The notes under the pieces were generated by a model, which had not been told where the DNA came from, searched no databases, and saw nothing but the letters and a program-made list of their open reading frames with translations. This document shows, piece after piece, positions 6,982 through 15,517 of a stretch of DNA of 64,000 nt. The stretch is from Catellatospora bangladeshensis. GTDB lineage: Bacteria; Actinomycetota; Actinomycetes; Mycobacteriales; Micromonosporaceae. The first letter of the stretch is position 1. Each line of letters starts with the position of its first letter. The stretch covers positions 1-64,000 of the forward strand of contig NZ_BONF01000009.1 of NCBI RefSeq assembly GCF_016862575.1. The letters run 5' to 3'. The translations under genes and the position numbers were made by a program.

Positions 6982-9213
6982 ATGAGCGCCACCCCCCACG
7001 CCCCCCGCCACGCCCGCATGGGCCACCGCGAGATCCTGGAGTCCCTCAGCGGCCTCCTGCTCGTGCTGTTCGTGGCCATGATCAGCTCGACCATCGTGTC
7101 GACCGCGCTGCCGCGCATCCTCGGCGAGCTGAACGGCACGCAGACGCAGTACACCTGGGTCGTCACCGCCACCCTGCTCGCGGCGACCGCCACCACCCCG
7201 GTCTGGGGCCGCCTGGCGGACATGTTCGACAAGAAGCTGCTGGTCCTCGCCGCGATCACGATCTTCGTGGTGGGCTCGCTGCTCAGCGGCTTCGCGCAGA
7301 ACGCCGGGCAGATCATCGGCGCGCGGGCGGTGCAGGGCATCGGCGTGGGCGGCCTGCAGGCCCTGGTCCAGATCGTGATCGCGGCGATGATCCCGCCCCG
7401 CGAGCGCGGCCGGTACAACGGCTACCTGGGCGGCGTCATGGCCGTGGCGACCCTGGCCGGGCCGCTGCTGGGCGGCCTCATCGTGGACACCTCCTGGCTC
7501 GGCTGGCGCTGGTGCTTCTTCGTCGGCGTGCCCATCGCGCTGCTCGCCTTCGGCCTGCTCTGGTTCACCCTCGACCTGCCGCGCACCGCGCGGGTCAAGG
7601 GAAAGATCGACTACCTGGGCGCGATCCTCATCGCGGCCGGGGTGAGCACGCTGCTCATCTGGGTCTCGTTCGTCGACAACTCGTTCGGCTGGGCATCCTG
7701 GCAGACCGCGGCGATGGTCGGCGGCTCGCTGGCCCTGCTCGGCCTGGCCGTGCTGGTCGAGCGCCGCGCCGAGCACCCGGTGGTGCCGCTGAACGTGATC
7801 AAGCAGCGCATCCCCGCGCTGGCCATCCTCGCCAGCCTCGCGGTCGGCATGGCCATGTTCGGCGGCTCGGTGTTCCTCGGCCAGTACTTCCAGATCGGCC
7901 GCGGCTACAGCCCCACCGAGGCGGGCCTGCTCACCATGCCGATGATGCTCGGCGTGCTGATCTCCTCGACCGTCTCCGGCCGGATGGTGAGCAAGTCCGG
8001 CCAGATCAAGCCGTACATCGTCACCGGCACGATCGTGCTGGTCGCAGGCTTCCTCGGGCTCTCCTTCATCGACCACGCCACGCCGCTCACCGCCATCGGC
8101 GCGGGCATGCTGCTGGTCGGCGTCGGCGTCGGCATGACCATGCAGAACCTGGTGCTCGCCGTGCAGAACACCGCCGCCATGAAGGACCTCGGCGCGGCCA
8201 CCGGCTCGGTGACCTTCTTCCGCTCCCTCGGCGGCACGATCGGCGTGTCGGTGCTCGGCGCGGTGCTGGCCAACCGGGTCCAGACGCTCATCGTCGAGCA
8301 CCTGGCCGCGGCCGGGCTGCCCGTCTCGGGCGGCAGCGGCGGCGGCTCGCTGAACCTCAACGCCCTCCTGCCGGTCGCGCAGCAGATCGTGCGCGAGGCG
8401 TACGGCGACGCCACCGGGCACATCTTCCTCATCTCCGCCGCCATCGGCGTGGTCGGCGTCATCGCGTCGATCCTGCTCCCGAAGATCACCCTGCGCTCCA
8501 GCTTCGAGGCCGCGCCCGCCGCCGCTCCGGTGTCGCCCGCTCCGGCGGGTGCCCCCACGGGTCTGTCCGCCCTGACGGGCGCGGTGGGCGTGGTGCCGCC
8601 CGTCCCGGCGGCTTCCGGCGCGCCGGCCGGGCCTGCGCCTGCCGACCTGCCCGGCCGTGCGGTGCCGGTGGGCGCTGGCGGTGCGATGATCGCGCCGGTG
8701 GGAGTCGCTGCGGCGCTCACCGCGCCGGTGGCCGCGGCAGGGGCGACGCCCGTCGCCGCGGTGAGTGAATCTTGTGCACTTGGTGCTGCTGGAGCAGCAC
8801 GAACTGCACAAGATCTGCCGGGCGATGCGGCTGCCGACGCCGCCGCATCGGAAGAGGTGCCCGCGCCGCTGCCCGTCCTCGCCGACGGCGCCGTGCCGGC
8901 GCAGGCCCTCGCGGACGCGATCTCCCTGACCCCGGCCGCCGGCTCTCTTGCGGCCTCGCCGGACGTCGACGACGCTCCCGCGAAGGCGTCCCGCGCCGAG
9001 GTCACTCCCGCGGCGCTGATCTACGCGGAGGTCGCCCGGTCCAAGACGGCGATCGCGGCCGACACCATGACCGTGGTCTCGGACGCTCCGGTGACCGTCG
9101 TGGCGAAGGCACCGGTCACCCTGGTGCTGCACGCGTCGGGTACCGTCCTGGCCCACTCGCCCGCCACGGCGTTCGCCACCCTGACGGGCGAGCCCGCCGC
9201 GGCCGGGAACTGA
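6982..9213 (+). CDS. DHA2-family MFS drug efflux transporter with long Ala/Pro-rich tail
   Basis: A 743-residue protein from ATG 6982 (ATG 6970 is an alternative). Residues 1 to about 510 form a 14-helix EmrB/QacA-type major facilitator: W-G-R-L-A-D-M-F-D-K-K after helix 2, R-A-V-Q-G-I-G-V-G-G and G-P-L-L-G-G in helices 4-5. It should export drugs or metabolites by proton antiport. The remaining 230 residues are an Ala/Pro/Val/Thr-rich tail absent from normal family members. This tail uses noticeably more codons ending in T than the core. At residues 596-611 it contains a 46-bp DNA palindrome read in frame. Confidence 0.9.
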   Translation: MSATPHAPRHARMGHREILESLSGLLLVLFVAMISSTIVSTALPRILGELNGTQTQYTWVVTATLLAATATTPVWGRLADMFDKKLLVLAAITIFVVGSLLSGFAQNAGQIIGARAVQGIGVGGLQALVQIVIAAMIPPRERGRYNGYLGGVMAVATLAGPLLGGLIVDTSWLGWRWCFFVGVPIALLAFGLLWFTLDLPRTARVKGKIDYLGAILIAAGVSTLLIWVSFVDNSFGWASWQTAAMVGGSLALLGLAVLVERRAEHPVVPLNVIKQRIPALAILASLAVGMAMFGGSVFLGQYFQIGRGYSPTEAGLLTMPMMLGVLISSTVSGRMVSKSGQIKPYIVTGTIVLVAGFLGLSFIDHATPLTAIGAGMLLVGVGVGMTMQNLVLAVQNTAAMKDLGAATGSVTFFRSLGGTIGVSVLGAVLANRVQTLIVEHLAAAGLPVSGGSGGGSLNLNALLPVAQQIVREAYGDATGHIFLISAAIGVVGVIASILLPKITLRSSFEAAPAAAPVSPAPAGAPTGLSALTGAVGVVPPVPAASGAPAGPAPADLPGRAVPVGAGGAMIAPVGVAAALTAPVAAAGATPVAAVSESCALGAAGAARTAQDLPGDAAADAAASEEVPAPLPVLADGAVPAQALADAISLTPAAGSLAASPDVDDAPAKASRAEVTPAALIYAEVARSKTAIAADTMTVVSDAPVTVVAKAPVTLVLHASGTVLAHSPATAFATLTGEPAAAGN
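8769..8814. repeat. 46-bp hairpin embedded in a coding region
   Basis: Arms 8769-8790 and 8793-8814 match at 20 of 22 positions around a two-base centre. It starts ATCTTGTGCAC and ends GTGCACAAGAT-like. It lies wholly inside the tail-coding part of the DHA2 transporter and is translated as roughly S-C-A-L-G-A-A-G-A-A-R-T-A-Q-D without a stop. The shape is that of a short mobile palindrome inserted in frame. Confidence 0.8.
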
Positions 9214-9239
9214 CGGTCACCGAAGGCGGAGGCGTACCC

Positions 9240-9740
9240 GTGGACATTCCGCAGCAGCGCGCCGGGGTCGAGCACTACGGCCCGGCCGCGGCGCGCTGCG
9301 AGTTCGAGCGCGGCACCGACGGCCCCCGGCTGATCATGGTGGGCGTGGACGGCAGCCCCACCTCCGAGCGCGCGGCCTCGTACGCGGCCGGCCTGGCCCG
9401 CCGCCAGCGCAGCCGCCTGGCCGTGGTGTTCGTGGGGACGACCACGAGCCTGGTCGGCGCGCTCTACGGCCAGGCCGCGGCGGCCGCCGCCGACACCAAC
9501 GACGAGCTGGCCGAGGTGCTGCGCGCGGCGGCGAAGCAGGGCGCCGAGGAGATGGGCGTGCCGATCACGTTCATCGTCCGGCGCGGTGACCCGTACACCG
9601 AGCTGCGCGACACCGCCGACCAGCTCAAGGCCGACATGCTCGTGGTCGGCGCTTCGGCCCAGGCCGGCCACCGCATCATCGGCTCCGTCGCCACCCGCCT
9701 CGTCAAGCAGGGCCGCTGGCCCGTGGTCGTGGTCCCCTGA
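9240..9740 (+). CDS. universal stress protein (single UspA domain)
   Basis: 166 residues starting at GTG 9240 behind GGCGGAGGCG. After a 30-residue leader the UspA fold begins with I-M-V-G-V-D-G-S-P-T-S. It ends with the nucleotide-loop region V-V-G-A-S-A-Q-A-G-H-R-I-I-G-S-V followed by V-V-V-V-P. The G-2x-G-9x-G(S) ATP motif is only partly kept (A-S-A replaces G-S-R/H), so ATP binding is uncertain. It lies 27 bases behind the transporter and may be co-transcribed. Confidence 0.85.
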   Translation: MDIPQQRAGVEHYGPAAARCEFERGTDGPRLIMVGVDGSPTSERAASYAAGLARRQRSRLAVVFVGTTTSLVGALYGQAAAAAADTNDELAEVLRAAAKQGAEEMGVPITFIVRRGDPYTELRDTADQLKADMLVVGASAQAGHRIIGSVATRLVKQGRWPVVVVP

Positions 9741-9816
9741 GCCCTGTCCGGCAGAACCCGGCGATATCCGACAAAGCCTTGTAATTTGGGAAGGAGTCGC
9801 GCCTAGGGGGTCTGTG

Positions 9817-11016
9817 ATGACCGGCATGCTGGAGACGAACGTCCCGTCCTACCCGTTCGGCAACGACGGGCTCGATCCGCTGCTGCCGCACTTCGCCGAG
9901 AACGGCGACGGCGTCGGGCAGGTGCGGCTGCCCACCGGCCAGCTGGCGTTCCTGTTCACCCGGCACGACCACATCCGCGAGCTGCTGCGCAGCCCCGACT
10001 TCTCCAGCGACTTCACCCGGCCGGGCTTCCCGCTGATCCGCCCGCTGGCCGAGGACATGCCGCGCCCGGACGGTTCGCTGATCCGGATGGACCCGCCCGA
10101 GCACACGAAGTTCCGGCGGCTGCTCACGCCCGAGTTCATGATCAAGAATATGCGGCCGCTGGAGCCGCTGATCCGGCAGACCGTCGTCGACGCCATCGAA
10201 CGGCTGCGGGCCGCCGGGCAACCGGCCGACCTCGTCGAGCACTTCGCGCTGCCCGTGCCGTCGATGGTCATCTGCCACCTGCTCGGCGTGCCGTACGCCG
10301 ACCACGACTACTTCCAGGAGTGCAGCCGCACGCTGCTGGCCTGGAAGACGCCGCCCGAGCAGGCCCGCGCCGCGATCGAGGACCTGCGGGCATACCTCGC
10401 CGGGCTGGTCGACAAGCGGATGCGCGAACCCGGCGACGACCTCATCAGCCGGCTCGCGACCGAGCGGCTCGCCACCGGTGAGCTGACCGTCGACGAGCTG
10501 GTCGGGCTGTCCACGCTGCTGCTCATCGCCGGGCACGAGACGACCTCGAACATGCTCGGGCTGAGCACGATGGTGCTGCTCCAGCACCCCGACCAGCTGC
10601 GGCAGCTGCGCGAGCGGCCCGAGCTGGTGGACGACACCGTCGAGGAGCTGCTGCGTTACCTGACCATCGTGCGCACCGGGCTGACCCGCGTCGCGGTCAA
10701 CGACACCGTGGTCGGCGGCCATGCCCTGAAGGCCGGGGACGGGGTGATCGCGCTGCTGTCGGCGGCCAACCGGGACTCCGACGTGTTCCGGGAGGGGGAG
10801 GAGTTCGACCTGCACCGGGGCTCGCACCAGCACATGGCGTTCGGGTTCGGCATCCACCAGTGCATCGGGCAGCCGCTGGCGCGGGCCGAGCTGCGGATCG
10901 CGCTCGGGGAGCTGTTCACCCGGCTGCCGGCGCTGGCGCTGGCCGTGGACCCGGCCGACGTCGAGTACCGCGACGCGGTGGTGTTCGGCGTGCAGCGGCT
11001 GCCGGTGACCTGGTGA
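9817..11016 (+). CDS. cytochrome P450 (CYP105-like)
   Basis: A 399-residue soluble monooxygenase. The heme loop is F-G-F-G-I-H-Q-C-I-G with the thiolate ligand Cys349, the I-helix carries A-G-H-E-T-T and the K-helix ExxR is E-L-L-R. The segment FALPVPSMVICHLLGVPYAD is characteristic of actinobacterial CYP105-type enzymes. ATG 9817 follows TAGGGGG at a good spacing. Its stop overlaps the start of a ferredoxin gene by four bases, so its electron donor is encoded in the same transcript. The substrate is unknown. Confidence 0.93.
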   Translation: MTGMLETNVPSYPFGNDGLDPLLPHFAENGDGVGQVRLPTGQLAFLFTRHDHIRELLRSPDFSSDFTRPGFPLIRPLAEDMPRPDGSLIRMDPPEHTKFRRLLTPEFMIKNMRPLEPLIRQTVVDAIERLRAAGQPADLVEHFALPVPSMVICHLLGVPYADHDYFQECSRTLLAWKTPPEQARAAIEDLRAYLAGLVDKRMREPGDDLISRLATERLATGELTVDELVGLSTLLLIAGHETTSNMLGLSTMVLLQHPDQLRQLRERPELVDDTVEELLRYLTIVRTGLTRVAVNDTVVGGHALKAGDGVIALLSAANRDSDVFREGEEFDLHRGSHQHMAFGFGIHQCIGQPLARAELRIALGELFTRLPALALAVDPADVEYRDAVVFGVQRLPVTW

Positions 11017-11240
11017 CCGACGGGCTGCGGGTCGTCGTGGACCGCGACGCGTGCTGCGGGTCGGGCAACTGCGTGCGCACCGCGCCCGAGGTGTTCGACC
11101 AGGACGACGCCGAGGGGCTGGTCGTGCTGCGCCAGCCGGAGCCGCCGGAGCGGCTGCACGGGGCGGTGCGGGAGGCGGCGTACAACTGCCCGGCCGGTGC
11201 CATCGAGGTGGTCGAGCAGCGTCCGGGTGGTGCGGCTTGA
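11013..11240 (+). CDS. 3Fe-4S ferredoxin for the P450
   Basis: 75 residues from GTG 11013, whose GTGA overlaps the P450 stop. D-A-C-C-G-S-G-N-C and the later N-C-P-A-G-A-I match the single-cluster [3Fe-4S] ferredoxins that serve CYP105 enzymes; A-P-E-V-F-D-Q-D-D is also typical. It should pass electrons from a ferredoxin reductase, not present here, to the P450. Its TGA overlaps the TTG start of the next gene. Confidence 0.92.
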   Translation: MTDGLRVVVDRDACCGSGNCVRTAPEVFDQDDAEGLVVLRQPEPPERLHGAVREAAYNCPAGAIEVVEQRPGGAA

Positions 11241-12646
11241 CCACGATCACCCCGTCCCGGCGCAGGTCGCCGTGGCTGTTCTTCGTCGGCGCCGTGGTGA
11301 TGCTCGCCGGTCTGCTGTTCGGCTACGACCAGGGCGTCATCGGCGGCGCGCTGCACGGCATCGAGGACACGTTCCACCCCAGCACGCTCGTCGTCGAGAT
11401 CATCACGAGCTGGGTGACGCTGGGCGCGCTGGTCGGCGCGCTGGTCGCGGGCTCGATGACGGAGCGGCTCGGCCGCCGCTGGAGCATCATCTGGGCGGCG
11501 ATCCTGTTCACCATCGGGGCCCTGGTGGAGGCGCTGGCCCCGAACACCGGCGTCATGATCGTCGGCAGGCTCGTGGTCGGCTTCGGGGTGGGCGTCGCGT
11601 CGATGGCGGCGCCGCTCTACGCGGCGGAGATGGCCCCGGCGCGGCTGCGCGGCCGCTTCGTGTCGATGTACCAGCTCGCCATCACCTTCGGCATCCTCAT
11701 CGCCGACATCGTCGACCAGGTGCTGTCCTCGGGCAGCCAGTGGCGGCTCATGCTGGGGCTGTCCGTGCTGCCGTCCATCCTGCTGGTGCTGGCCATGTTC
11801 CCGCTGCCCGACTCGGCGACGTGGTATCTCAAGGCGGGCCGGCGCGACGACGCCGCGGGCGCGCTGCGCAAGGTCCGGCCGGGCGAGGATGTGCAGGCGG
11901 ACCTCGACGGCATCGCCGCCAGCCTCGGCGAGTCGCAGGCGACGTGGCGGGAGGTGTTCGCGGCGAGGTGGCGGGCGCCGCTGGTCGTCGGCATCGGACT
12001 CGCCGTGTTCCAGCAGCTGACCGGGGTGAACGCGGTCATCTACTACTCGGACAAGATCTTCGCCGCGGCGGGCTTCAGCACCCCCGCCCAGCAGACGGCC
12101 GCCACGACCTGGTCCATCGGCGTGGTCAACGTGGTCGCGACGTTCATCGCGATCGCGTTCGTGGACCGGCTCGGCCGCCGGCCGCTGCTGTTCGCCGGCC
12201 TGATCGGCATGGGCCTCGCGCTGCTGGTGATGGCGGCCTGCTTCCGCTACCTGGAGCAGCCCACCACCGCCACCGCGCCGCCGAGCCACAGCCCCAGCGA
12301 CGCCGGGGTCATCCTGCTGGTCGCCATGGTCGTGTTCATCGCCAGCTTCGCGTTCTCGCTCGGGCCCGTGGTGTGGACCGTGATCAACGAGATCTATCCC
12401 GCCGCGGTGCGCGGCCGGGGCGTCGCGATCGCCACGGCCGCCAACTGGGGCGCCGCCTGGCTGGTGACACGGTTCTTCCTCACCCTGGTCGACGCGATCG
12501 GGCAGTCGGCCACGTTCGTGCTGTTCGCCGTGGTCTGCGCGATCACCTACGTGTTCGTGTGGCGGCGGCTGCCGGAGACCCGCGGGCGCACTCTGGAGCA
12601 GATCCAGCAGATGTGGGTCGACCGCGACCCGGCGCAGGCGCGCTGA
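11237..12646 (+). CDS. MFS sugar porter family transporter
   Basis: 469 residues with 12 helices, starting at TTG 11237 in a TTGA overlap with the ferredoxin stop. Sugar-porter signatures are present: F-G-Y-D-Q-G-V-I-G-G in helix 1, G-R-L-V-V-G-F-G-V-G and A-P-L-Y-A-A-E-M-A-P in helix 4 to loop 5, Q-Q-L-T-G-V-N-A-V-I-Y-Y in helix 7, and a terminal P-E-T-R-G-R-T-L-E-Q-I. It is a proton-coupled carrier for a hexose, pentose or polyol. Coupling to a P450 and ferredoxin suggests uptake or export of the P450 substrate, but that is inference. Confidence 0.9.
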   Translation: MTTITPSRRRSPWLFFVGAVVMLAGLLFGYDQGVIGGALHGIEDTFHPSTLVVEIITSWVTLGALVGALVAGSMTERLGRRWSIIWAAILFTIGALVEALAPNTGVMIVGRLVVGFGVGVASMAAPLYAAEMAPARLRGRFVSMYQLAITFGILIADIVDQVLSSGSQWRLMLGLSVLPSILLVLAMFPLPDSATWYLKAGRRDDAAGALRKVRPGEDVQADLDGIAASLGESQATWREVFAARWRAPLVVGIGLAVFQQLTGVNAVIYYSDKIFAAAGFSTPAQQTAATTWSIGVVNVVATFIAIAFVDRLGRRPLLFAGLIGMGLALLVMAACFRYLEQPTTATAPPSHSPSDAGVILLVAMVVFIASFAFSLGPVVWTVINEIYPAAVRGRGVAIATAANWGAAWLVTRFFLTLVDAIGQSATFVLFAVVCAITYVFVWRRLPETRGRTLEQIQQMWVDRDPAQAR

Positions 12647-12655
12647 GCCGCGTGA

Positions 12656-13423
12656 TCAAGCCCAGGGCAGGCGCAGCGCCTCCAGTTCCGGGTCGGCGAG
12701 CACCCGCTCGACGAGCCCGGCCGGTCCGCTGATCTTCGTGCCCCACAGGTCCCAGTCGGACCAGGTCACCCACGACCGGTCCACCGGCCACAGATTCGCG
12801 GGCGAGCCGCTGCCCAGCTCGTGGTCGTACAGCTCGGCCGCGTGCCCCAGCACTCCCGCGAGCACGTGCCCGCGCTGGTCGACGGCCGCCCCGGGGGCGA
12901 TGTACGCCAGCACCGGAGTGTCCGGACCCGACCAGGCCACCAGCAGCTCCAGCAGCCGCACCCAGCCCTCCCGGTCCAGCGACCCCTCGCCGGGCGGCTC
13001 GATGCTGGCGGGCCAGCTCGCGTCCGGATGCGACCCGGGCAGGCTGCGGAAACTCGGCTTGGTGCCGGGCGTCACCATGGGCTCGTCCGTGCGCGCGGCC
13101 AGTTCCGCCCAGCGCAGCCGCCGCCAGCCCGGCCCCGGGTGCTGGGACCGGCCCAGCGCGCCGCCGGTGTCGACCACGCCCCACTCGTCGAGGTTGATCC
13201 CGCCCAGCAGTTCCGGCTCGACCAGGTCCGCGTCGAGCAGGCTCTCGCGGACCTGCTGGTGGGTGGTCTCGGTGGGGCCGGACTCCCACTCGTACATCGC
13301 GTGCAGGATCCACGCCGCGTCCGGCCGGGGCCCGGGGTCGTAGCCGGTCCACTCGCCCTCCGGGCACAGCTCGGCCAGCCAGCCGGTCTCGTCGAGGTGC
13401 GTCTCGCGCCACCCGTCGCTCAT
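12656..13423 (-). CDS. hypothetical protein, Trp-rich
   Basis: 255 residues, acidic and rich in tryptophan (about 16) and proline, without signal peptide or membrane helices. I do not recognise a family. Visible features are G-L-L-G-G-I-N-L-D-E-W-G-V near residue 75 and a C-terminal W-P-V-D-R-S-W-V-T-W-S-D-W-D-L-W. It is convergent with the sugar porter, ten bases from its stop. The size and composition resemble immunity- or contact-type proteins, but nothing proves this. Confidence 0.7.
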   Translation of the reverse strand: MSDGWRETHLDETGWLAELCPEGEWTGYDPGPRPDAAWILHAMYEWESGPTETTHQQVRESLLDADLVEPELLGGINLDEWGVVDTGGALGRSQHPGPGWRRLRWAELAARTDEPMVTPGTKPSFRSLPGSHPDASWPASIEPPGEGSLDREGWVRLLELLVAWSGPDTPVLAYIAPGAAVDQRGHVLAGVLGHAAELYDHELGSGSPANLWPVDRSWVTWSDWDLWGTKISGPAGLVERVLADPELEALRLPWA

Positions 13424-13537
13424 GGTTCATGACATCACAGGATCGCCCCGCGGTGCGGGCGCCGTGCGCGGCGGACGGCCGATATGGACGGCCGTTCGGC
13501 CGAGGGACGCACCGGCGAAGATCGGGATACTGGACCG

Positions 13538-13675
13538 ATGCCGAGAATTCTCGCCGACGCCGCCCCGCCGCCGGAGACGCTGGGACTGGGCGCCGCGCTG
13601 CTGTGCGTCTGCGTGATCGCCGTGGTGGCCGCGATCGTCCTGGTCGTCGTGCTGGTCAAGCGCTCGCGTAAATGA
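13538..13675 (+). CDS. small single-pass membrane protein
   Basis: 45 residues beginning M-P-R-I-L-A-D-A-A. One strongly hydrophobic helix (about residues 18-40, rich in V, A, L and I) ends in K-R-S-R-K, which predicts an outside-in orientation with a basic cytosolic tail. No ribosome-binding site of note precedes the ATG. It overlaps the end of the opposite gene by 20 bases. Coding is plausible but not proven. Confidence 0.45.
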   Translation: MPRILADAAPPPETLGLGAALLCVCVIAVVAAIVLVVVLVKRSRK

Positions 13676-13997
13676 GCCCCGCGGTGACCGAGGCCGCGTT
13701 CGCCAGCACTGCGAGCACGGCCAGCAGCGGGTCGCGCCGCCGCAGCCACCAGGCCAGCAGCGCCGCCTCGGCCGCGCACACGGCGACCTCCGCGAAGAGC
13801 ATGATCAGCGGGTACGCCGACCGCCCCGTCCACGGCCCGAGCAGCCACCACAGCAGCGGATGGGTCACCAGGTTCACGCCCAGCGCGCACCACAGCGCCG
13901 TACGCGGGCGCACGAGCCAGCCGCTATGCAGCGCGACGGCGTACACCGGGATCTCGACGGCCAGCGTCAGCGCGAGCGCGGCCGGATAGGGGAACAC
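13656..13997 (-). CDS. small polytopic membrane protein
   Basis: About 113 residues from GTG 13997, with four hydrophobic helices, conserved-looking P-L-L-W-W-L-L-G-P-W and A-E-A-A-L-L-A-W-W-L-R-R-R. I do not recognise the family. The start lies only three bases from the divergent gene at 14001, so its own ribosome site would fall inside that gene. A leaderless message or an internal start is possible. Confidence 0.6.
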   Translation of the reverse strand: MFPYPAALALTLAVEIPVYAVALHSGWLVRPRTALWCALGVNLVTHPLLWWLLGPWTGRSAYPLIMLFAEVAVCAAEAALLAWWLRRRDPLLAVLAVLANAASVTAGLIYASA

Positions 13998-14000
13998 CGC

Positions 14001-14957
14001 ATGACCGTAGCGACCCTGCCCACCCCGCGCACCCCCGCGCCGCCGCGCGCGGCCCTGCTCGCGCTCGGGTTCGCCGCCTGCGCGGCTGCCGCGCTCGCCG
14101 CCGCCCTGCGGGCCCCGCTGGCCACGACGGTGCTCGGGCTGATCGCGTTCGGGGTGCTGCACAACGTCCTGGAGCTGCGCTACGTGGCCGGGCGGTTCGC
14201 GCACGTGCTGACCGGGCGGCTGCTGTGGACCGCGCTGGCCCTGGTCACCGCGATCGTGGGCTGCCGCCTGCTGGCGCTGCGGGTGCCGGAGATCGTGCTC
14301 TGCTACGGCGTGCTGGCCGCCGGGCTGTGGCACGCGCTGCCCCGGCGCTGGCTCGCCCCGGCGCTGGCCGGGCTGGCGGTCGCGGCCGCGGTGTCGCTGA
14401 GCTGGCCGGCGTACCACTTCGTGGTTTTGGCCCATCTGCACAACGTGGTGCCGCTGTTCTTCCTCTGGGAGTGGTCGCGGCGGCTGCCGGGCCGCGAGCG
14501 GGCCGTGTTCCGCGCCGCGCAGCTCGGCTGGGTGCTGGTCGTGCCCGCGCTGCTGCTGGCCGGGGTGTTCGACCCGCTGCTGGCCGACGGCTCGGCGGCC
14601 GTGGTCGCGTTCGCGGGGACCCCGGAGTCGCTGTCCGCGCCGGTCACCCCACCGGGCCTGGCCGCCGGGCTGCGTTTCCTGGCCGTGTTCGCGTTCCTGC
14701 AGGCGATGCACTACGTGGTGTGGCTCGGGTTCCTGCCCCGCTACGCGCCGGACGCGGCGGCGGCGTTCGAGCAGCGGGTGCCGTGGCTGTCCGGCTGGCG
14801 GCCGTGGGCGCTGGGCGCGGGTGCCGCGCTGGTGCTCGGGGTGCTGTTCCTGGCCGACTACGGCCAGGGCCGCACGCTCTACCAGGCGTTCGCCAGCTAC
14901 CACGCGTACCTGGAGTTCCCGGTGCTGCTCGCGCTGCTGTTCGGGGTGCGCCGGTAG
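14001..14957 (+). CDS. polytopic membrane protein with conserved-looking histidines
   Basis: 318 residues, about nine hydrophobic helices. ATG 14001 follows AGGGGAA at proper spacing. Histidines lie in or next to helices in recurring contexts: V-L-H-N-V-L-E-L-R-Y (about residue 50), H-F-V-V-L-A-H-L-H-N-V-V-P, M-H-Y-V-V-W and a C-terminal S-Y-H-A-Y-L-E-F-P. That spacing suggests bound metal or heme in the membrane, loosely like Brp/Blh-type or other di-metal membrane enzymes, but I cannot place it in a family. An SRPBCC gene follows 14 bases later. Confidence 0.7.
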   Translation: MTVATLPTPRTPAPPRAALLALGFAACAAAALAAALRAPLATTVLGLIAFGVLHNVLELRYVAGRFAHVLTGRLLWTALALVTAIVGCRLLALRVPEIVLCYGVLAAGLWHALPRRWLAPALAGLAVAAAVSLSWPAYHFVVLAHLHNVVPLFFLWEWSRRLPGRERAVFRAAQLGWVLVVPALLLAGVFDPLLADGSAAVVAFAGTPESLSAPVTPPGLAAGLRFLAVFAFLQAMHYVVWLGFLPRYAPDAAAAFEQRVPWLSGWRPWALGAGAALVLGVLFLADYGQGRTLYQAFASYHAYLEFPVLLALLFGVRR

Positions 14958-14971
14958 GGCAGGATGGGCCG

Positions 14972-15463
14972 ATGCCCGTCGTGGAGGCCGTCGCCGTCGT
15001 GCCCGTCCCGCCGGAGGTCGCGTTCGCCGTGTCGCAGACCACCGGCGAGATCCGCTACCGCTGGGACCCGTTCGTACGCCGCCAGCAGCTGCTCGACGGC
15101 GCGACCCGGCCCGGCAAGGGGGTGCGCACGTTCACCCGGTCCCGGCACGGGCTGTCCATGGTCAGCGAGTACGTCTCCTACGCCCCGCCGACGAACGTGG
15201 GCATGAAGATGGTCCGCGGCCCGTGGTTCTTCGAGATGATGGCGGGCGGCTGGCGCTTCGCCCCGGCGCCCGAGCCAGGCCACGCCGTCGCCACCTGGCG
15301 CTACCACTTCCGGACCAGGCCCGCGCTGATCAGGCCGCTCGCGGACCGGATCGGGGTATGGCTGCTCGGCCGCGACATCCGCCGCCGCATCCAGGGCTTC
15401 GCCCGCGGCTGCCAGGACCCGGCCGTGCTCGCCGCCGTGGCCGCCGACCGGCCCGGCCGGTGA
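14972..15463 (+). CDS. SRPBCC family protein (START/Bet v1-like)
   Basis: 163 residues. The N-terminus V-E-A-V-A-V-V-P-V-P-P-E-V-A-F-A-V and the W-D-P-F-V-R-R-Q segment (about residue 30) are typical of polyketide cyclase/dehydrase-type SRPBCC proteins, which form a hydrophobic pocket. A later W-R-Y-H-F-R-T-R-P is also typical, and helix 3 is at the C-terminus. It probably binds a lipid-like or polyketide-like ligand. It sits directly behind the His-rich membrane protein and may work with it. Confidence 0.75.
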   Translation: MPVVEAVAVVPVPPEVAFAVSQTTGEIRYRWDPFVRRQQLLDGATRPGKGVRTFTRSRHGLSMVSEYVSYAPPTNVGMKMVRGPWFFEMMAGGWRFAPAPEPGHAVATWRYHFRTRPALIRPLADRIGVWLLGRDIRRRIQGFARGCQDPAVLAAVAADRPGR

Positions 15464-15464
15464 C

Positions 15465-15507
15465 CGGGACGCCCGCCACGCCGCTGCGGCAGCGCGGAGG
15501 CGTCCCG
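15465..15507. terminator. hairpin terminator between convergent genes
   Basis: CGGGACGCC (15465-15473) pairs with GGCGTCCCG (15499-15507); the loop contains a further small GC hairpin. It lies between the convergent SRPBCC and dehydrogenase genes. Confidence 0.6.
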
Positions 15508-15517
15508 ATCGTCCGGA

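Noticed and set aside
6226-9156. 976-codon minus-strand frame across the DHA2 exporter
   Set aside because: Antisense to a clear transporter; the sequence is low-complexity Arg/Gly/His with no domain.
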